In this document: piece by piece, positions 6,815 to 9,675 of the stretch
How the letters are laid out: each line of letters begins with the position of its first letter
How positions within the stretch are numbered: position 1 is the first letter of the stretch
NCBI GenBank assembly: GCA_937915075.1
Contig: CALDMA010000042.1
Location: 1 to 9,675 of the forward strand
Reading direction: 5' to 3'
Length of the DNA stretch: 9,675 bases
Source: an uncultured Oscillospiraceae bacterium
Lineage (GTDB): Bacteria; Bacillota; Clostridia; Oscillospirales; Oscillospiraceae
Position numbers and translations under genes: made by a program
Notes under the pieces: model-generated
Database searches by the model: none
The model's input: only the letters and a program-made list of their open reading frames with translations
Told to the model about the DNA's origin: nothing

Positions 6815-7363
6815 ATGCAGCCTTTGGCACATTTCAAGACCATCACGCATCATCGGCACCTGGTGTGCAGATACTGCTTTCGTCTCGGCCTTTACCGGCA
6901 GGGACTGCTGCACGACCTGAGCAAGTACGCGCCCTGCGAATTCTGGCGCGGCGCGAAATACTACCAGGGCTACCGCAGCCCGAACGACGCCGAGCGCAAG
7001 CGGAACGGCGTGAGCCTTGCCTGGCTCCACCACAAGGGCCGCAACCGCCATCACTTCGAGTATTGGATCGACTACTGCATCGGGGAGGACGGCAGGCCCT
7101 ACATGGGCGGGTGCAAAATGCCGCTGCGCTACGTTGCCGAGATGTTCTGCGACCGCATCGCGGCGTGCAGGACCTACCTCAAGGACGAGTATACCGACGC
7201 CGCGCCGTATGACTACTATATCCGCTCGAAGAGCCATATCCTCATCCACCCCGAGACGAGCGACGCCATCGAGGCGATGCTGCGCGTGCTCCGCGACGAG
7301 GGCGAGGAGGCCGCGTTCGCCTACGTTCGCGGCCTGCTGCGGCAGGAAAAGGGAAGAAAATAG
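6815..7363 (+). CDS. DUF5662-family protein with an HD-domain-like His/Asp pattern
   Basis: This 182-residue soluble protein resembles the DUF5662 family of Firmicutes and their phages; no function is established. The start at 6815 is chosen because GGGAGGAG (6802-6809) ends 5 nt upstream. An in-frame TTG at 6794 would place the ribosome binding site inside the gene. Conserved-looking residues are His13-His15 in THHRH, LLHDLSKY (31-38) with His33-Asp34, WLHHKGRNRHHFEYW (70-84) with His72, His73, His79 and His80, and Asp113 in EMFCDRIAA. The order His, His-Asp, His, His, Asp is that of metal-dependent HD phosphohydrolases, so a metal-bound hydrolase is a reasonable inference, but it is not proven. 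The gene has its own promoter. The radical SAM gene follows on the same strand after 96 bp. Confidence 0.85.
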   Translation: MQPLAHFKTITHHRHLVCRYCFRLGLYRQGLLHDLSKYAPCEFWRGAKYYQGYRSPNDAERKRNGVSLAWLHHKGRNRHHFEYWIDYCIGEDGRPYMGGCKMPLRYVAEMFCDRIAACRTYLKDEYTDAAPYDYYIRSKSHILIHPETSDAIEAMLRVLRDEGEEAAFAYVRGLLRQEKGRK

Positions 7364-7366
7364 GCG

Positions 7367-7378
7367 AAAAGCGCTTTT
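7367..7378. terminator. Weak palindrome and T-rich tract after the DUF5662 gene
   Basis: AAAAGCGCTTTT is a perfect 12-bp palindrome right after the stop codon, followed by two further T-rich runs. It has no loop of its own, so any hairpin would be short. Partial termination or read-through into the radical SAM gene are both possible. Confidence 0.3.
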
Positions 7379-7393
7379 TCCGCTTTTTCTCCC

Positions 7394-7422
7394 TTGCATT
7401 TTCTCGTTTACAGGAGTAAACT
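7394..7422 (+). promoter_or_regulatory. Candidate promoter of the radical SAM gene
   Basis: TTGCAT (7394-7399), a 17-bp spacer, then TAAACT (7417-7422). GTTTAC (7406-7411) and GTAAAC (7416-7421) form a 6-4-6 inverted repeat covering the spacer end and the -10, which is where a repressor would bind. Confidence 0.45.
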
Positions 7423-7459
7423 ATTTATCGAATTTTGCAATAGGACGGACACAACTGCT

Positions 7460-8347
7460 ATGAGCCACCCCTACAAAACGAGGGCGGGCGGGGCGACGGT
7501 CACCATTTTTGTGCCGTATGACTGCCGCAACCACTGCCCCTTCTGTATCAATAAAAAGGAATATGCCGACTGCGCCGGCTTCAGCGTGGAGGCCATTCTG
7601 AAGTCCATCGCCGTGATGGACGAGATCACGCCGGAGTGCGACTTCGTTTTCACCGGCGGCGAGCCGTTTGCTCAGCTCGGCGATCTGCAGTGGATGCTCG
7701 ACGCGATCCCCAAGACGCACAAGGTGTATATCAACACCACGTTCCCCGTGCAGCCCGGCTGCAGCGCGGAGGAGATGATCGACTTTACCCGCCGCAACGC
7801 GGACAAGATCACCTGCATCAACGTCTCGCGCCATCTGCAGCGCTACGTCGAGGAATCGCCCGACGAGGTCGTGGCCGCCATCGCCACGCCCAAGCGCATC
7901 AACTGCGTGCTCTACAAGAACTATCCCGCGGACAAGCTCACGGAGTATGTCGAGCGCTGGCGGAGGTACAATATTCCCATCCAGTTCCGTTACGACTACA
8001 CCGAGACCACGCCCGAGAACCTCTATGAGGAGGAGCACGACAAAATTTTGCGGGACCTCAAAAAGCAGTTCACCTATAGGGGGCTCGACGGCTGCCGGAT
8101 GCGCAATGGCTTCCATTTTGAGTACAAGGGCCTGCACATGACCTACCATAAGACACTGCCCTATTCCACCATCGTGGAGACCGGCGAGGATGGCGTGACC
8201 TACGATATTCTCTATGATATTCTCATCAAGCAGAACGGCGACCTGCACTCCGACTGGACGAATGTGCCGCTCGACGTGGAGAAGTACCGCCGGGTCGTCT
8301 TTGAGCCCTATGACCTCAAGGTCCTCAACGGCACCGTTGATTTCTGA
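7460..8347 (+). CDS. Radical SAM protein, function unknown
   Basis: This 295-residue protein has the radical SAM cluster motif in DCRNHCPFCINKK (21-33): Cys22, Cys26 and Cys29 in the C-x3-C-x2-C spacing that holds a [4Fe-4S] cluster. TGGEP (65-69) is the usual SAM-binding strand, and VYINTTFP (89-96) and CINVSRH (119-125) look like later barrel strands. Such enzymes split S-adenosylmethionine to make a 5'-deoxyadenosyl radical. The other Cys (38, 60, 101, 119, 149, 212) are scattered, with no SPASM-like Cys cluster, so extra Fe-S clusters are not evident. No peptide substrate or known cofactor pathway gene is adjacent, and the substrate is unknown. The ATG at 7460 is the first in the frame, but its nearest purine-rich site (AGGA, 7442-7445) is 14 nt away, which is unusually long. 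A good AGGAG at 7412-7416 has no standard start codon in this frame behind it. The C-terminal third (from about 205) is not a pattern I recognise. Confidence 0.88.
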   Translation: MSHPYKTRAGGATVTIFVPYDCRNHCPFCINKKEYADCAGFSVEAILKSIAVMDEITPECDFVFTGGEPFAQLGDLQWMLDAIPKTHKVYINTTFPVQPGCSAEEMIDFTRRNADKITCINVSRHLQRYVEESPDEVVAAIATPKRINCVLYKNYPADKLTEYVERWRRYNIPIQFRYDYTETTPENLYEEEHDKILRDLKKQFTYRGLDGCRMRNGFHFEYKGLHMTYHKTLPYSTIVETGEDGVTYDILYDILIKQNGDLHSDWTNVPLDVEKYRRVVFEPYDLKVLNGTVDF

Positions 8348-8356
8348 GACCGGATC

Positions 8357-8393
8357 AAAAAGCTCCGACCGTGAAAACGGCCGGAGCTTTTTT
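8357..8393. terminator. Bidirectional terminator after the radical SAM gene
   Basis: AAAAAGCTCCGACCG (8357-8371) pairs with CGGCCGGAGCTTTTT (8378-8392), with one A/C mismatch and a 6-nt loop. T runs from 8388 to 8393. The A-rich left arm lets it also serve the converging EamA gene. Confidence 0.9.
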
Positions 8394-8408
8394 GCGTGAA
8401 AAATGAGC

Positions 8409-9374
8409 TTACCGCGGTGGCTGCGCCGCGGCGGCGTCCCGCCGCATCTCGCGCAGCACAGGCACGCTGACGCACAGTGAGGCGGCGAGGAAGAAGACAA
8501 GGCCGATCATGCGGTTGATGCTGATGGTCTCGTGGAAGCAGACCACCGCCAGAAGCGTTGCCAAAACGGGCTTGATGAGGTAGACGAACGAGGCCTCGGT
8601 CGCGGAGGTGTATTCCGTGATCTTGGCGGTGAGCAGGAAGCCGATGGCGGCACAGAAGACGCCGACGTAGCACAGCAGCAGCGCAGACCGGAGCGTGAAG
8701 CCGGTGAAGAACGGTACATCGGCGAAAAGCTCCAGCCCGAGGCCGCGGTAGAGCGCGCCGATGACGGGGATATGGCCGAGCAGCAGCAGCGCGAGCAGCT
8801 CCAGTCCGCCGAGAAGCAGGCTGAAGGTCGTGATGACCAGCCCGCCGAGCCGCGGGATGCGCAGCTTGCAGAGCGTGCCGTACATGGCGAAGAGGACGGT
8901 TGCCGCGAGGATCTCCGCGAAGCCGCGCGGACTGACCTCGAGCTTCGCGGGGTTGAGGATGAAGAGAATGCCGATCAGCTCGACGCCGATGGCGATGAGG
9001 TGGTTCCGCTTCAGCGGCTCGTGCAGGATCAGGTGCGCGGCGGCGAGGGCAAAGACGGGGTTGCCGGAGTAGATGATGGAGGTCGCCGAGGCGTCCATGT
9101 GCAGCACGGCCATCTGGAGCAGCGACATGTGCAGCGTGACCGTCAGAAAGCCGAGCAGGGCAAAGTAGCCCCAGTCGGAGCGGGTGAGGCGGATATCGTT
9201 CTGCCGCAGGCTGCGCAGGGCGAAGGACAGCAGAAAGAGCGCGCCGATTAGCACGCGCTCGACCGTGATCTGCATGGGCGCGAAGACGCCGCCGAGCCCC
9301 TTGAGCGCGACCTCGGTGGTGGAGTAGATCATGGCGGCAAGCAGAATATAAAGATAACCGCGTTTCCGGTTCAT
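8409..9374 (-). CDS. EamA/DMT-superfamily transporter (second of two)
   Basis: This 321-residue membrane protein has about ten hydrophobic helices in two EamA repeats, roughly residues 6-145 and 155-305. It opens with GYLYILLAAMIYSTTEVALK (6-25). ATSIIYSGNPVFALAAAHLI near the end of repeat one and TEASFVYLIKPVLATLLAVV near the end of repeat two are the matching xxxPxxxxxxx helices of the two halves. The tail (REMRRDAAAAQPPR) is basic and cytoplasmic. The ATG at 9374 follows GGAGG by about 10 nt. The frame continues upstream to 9575, but that part runs over the promoter and terminator. It shares only the family layout with the transporter at 5059-5958 and is not a recent duplicate of it. The substrate is unknown. 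Confidence 0.93.
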   Translation of the reverse strand: MNRKRGYLYILLAAMIYSTTEVALKGLGGVFAPMQITVERVLIGALFLLSFALRSLRQNDIRLTRSDWGYFALLGFLTVTLHMSLLQMAVLHMDASATSIIYSGNPVFALAAAHLILHEPLKRNHLIAIGVELIGILFILNPAKLEVSPRGFAEILAATVLFAMYGTLCKLRIPRLGGLVITTFSLLLGGLELLALLLLGHIPVIGALYRGLGLELFADVPFFTGFTLRSALLLCYVGVFCAAIGFLLTAKITEYTSATEASFVYLIKPVLATLLAVVCFHETISINRMIGLVFFLAASLCVSVPVLREMRRDAAAAQPPR

Positions 9375-9412
9375 GGCGCTGTTCCTCCGTTTGCTGTGAT
9401 GGAGTACCGCAC

Positions 9413-9441
9413 ATTGTATGCCCGCGCGCCGAAAAAAGCAA
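9413..9441 (-). promoter_or_regulatory. Promoter of the second EamA transporter
   Basis: On the minus strand there is TTGCTT (9441-9436), a 17-bp spacer and TACAAT (9418-9413). The leader is about 32 nt. The -35 hexamer overlaps the T-tract of the hairpin at 9443-9480. Confidence 0.7.
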
Positions 9442-9480
9442 GAAGGAAGTGCTGCTTCCCGTGGGGAACAGCACTTCCTT
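9432..9480 (-). terminator. Terminator-like hairpin upstream of the second EamA gene
   Basis: AAGGAAGTGCTG (9443-9454) pairs with CAGCACTTCCTT (9469-9480) over 12 bp. TTCCC/GGGAA (9456-9460/9464-9468) extends it inside a single bulged C, around a GTG loop. On the minus strand six T follow after 5 nt (9437-9432). It fits the end of a minus-strand gene whose stop is at 9512. Confidence 0.65.
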
Positions 9481-9511
9481 TGGTATGCTTTTGAAAGCGA
9501 GGACGCTTGCC

Positions 9512-9673
9512 TTACTTGACGGCGGTCTTCTTGCTCTCCCACTTGGTGACGCAGAGCGCGCAGGACTATCGGCATACGCTGCGCGTAGGGTACAAGGGGT
9601 AGTGGTTGCTGAAGCGGAGAGCCACAACATCTTGACGATGTAACAAGTTTCTTGTAAAATCGTATCTATAGGA
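9512..9673 (-). pseudogene. Possible 3' remnant of a minus-strand gene
   Basis: One minus-strand frame ends in TAA at 9512-9514, about 30 nt before a terminator-like hairpin. The last 17 residues, SCALCVTKWESKKTAVK, look like a real Cys-containing, basic C-terminus. They are preceded by an in-frame TAG at 9566-9568. Above it the frame is open to the window edge (34 residues ending in LYPTRSVCR). This may be a gene broken by a stop or frameshift, or a chance frame beside a hairpin. I do not recognise the family. Together with the two entries above, this covers the roughly 300-bp stretch without an intact gene at the right edge. Confidence 0.25.
9627..9660 (+). promoter_or_regulatory. Outward-facing sigma-A promoter with embedded dyads
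   Basis: TTGACG (9632-9637), a 17-bp spacer, then TAAAAT (9655-9660) would drive transcription rightward out of the window from about 9667. ACATC/GATGT (9627-9631/9637-9641) forms an inverted repeat centred on the -35 box. ACAAG/CTTGT (9643-9647/9651-9655) forms another in the spacer. Both could be operator sites. The last 50 bases are only about 32% GC, unlike the rest of the window. Confidence 0.6.
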
Positions 9674-9675
9674 CA

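Noticed and set aside
7394..7459. A TTG start at 7394 for the radical SAM gene
   Set aside because: It has no ribosome binding site, would overlap the likely promoter, and adds residues not typical of the family before the barrel.
5059..9374. The two EamA transporters as a recent duplication
   Set aside because: Their protein sequences share only the family fold pattern and differ in length and in most residues, so they are unrelated paralogs.
8308..9630. A 440-codon minus-strand frame over the second EamA gene
   Set aside because: It is a frame-shifted shadow: Arg/Pro/Ser-rich, with no domains, and it overlaps a clear EamA coding frame.
9540..9640. A tRNA, tmRNA or other structural RNA near the right edge
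   Set aside because: There is no T-loop GGTTCGA-type motif, no CCA end, no acceptor-stem pairing and no SRP or tmRNA signature that I can find.

Overview
This 9.7-kb window is GC-rich, densely coded DNA. Strong AGGAGG-type ribosome binding sites, TATAAT-like -10 boxes, short hairpin-plus-T-tract terminators and a clostridial-type SufB/SufD scaffold suggest a high-GC gut Clostridia lineage (Oscillospiraceae/Ruminococcaceae-like). The organism is inferred from protein style and signals, not from a marker gene.

Layout, left to right: the 3' end of a SufB/SufD-family Fe-S scaffold gene (+); a shared bidirectional terminator; a small alanine/glutamate-rich helical protein (-) with a promoter buried in a perfect 30-bp palindrome; glycerol kinase glpK (-), divergent from a monoacylglycerol-lipase-like alpha/beta hydrolase (+); a terminator; a PF06541-type membrane protein (-), divergent from a family 4 uracil-DNA glycosylase (+); a terminator; an EamA/DMT transporter (-); a family 6-like hypoxanthine (deoxyinosine) DNA glycosylase (-), divergent from a DUF5662 protein (+); a radical SAM protein (+); a terminator; a second EamA/DMT transporter (-); and a right-edge region with a hairpin, a possible gene remnant and an outward-facing promoter.

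Most genes look monocistronic. They alternate strands, most have a plausible promoter of their own, and convergent pairs share a hairpin that can work both ways. Two functional links stand out. The lipase-like hydrolase could release glycerol that GlpK phosphorylates, and their candidate promoters face each other and overlap. Two different uracil-DNA-glycosylase-superfamily repair enzymes, for deaminated cytosine and deaminated adenine, lie about 1 kb apart. The window is otherwise mainly ordinary chromosomal housekeeping and accessory genes. I see no CRISPR array, tRNA, rRNA, prophage or complete insertion sequence, and no convincing new multi-gene system. The least explained items are the palindrome-embedded promoter at 1130-1170, the DUF5662/radical SAM pair, and the AT-rich right edge.
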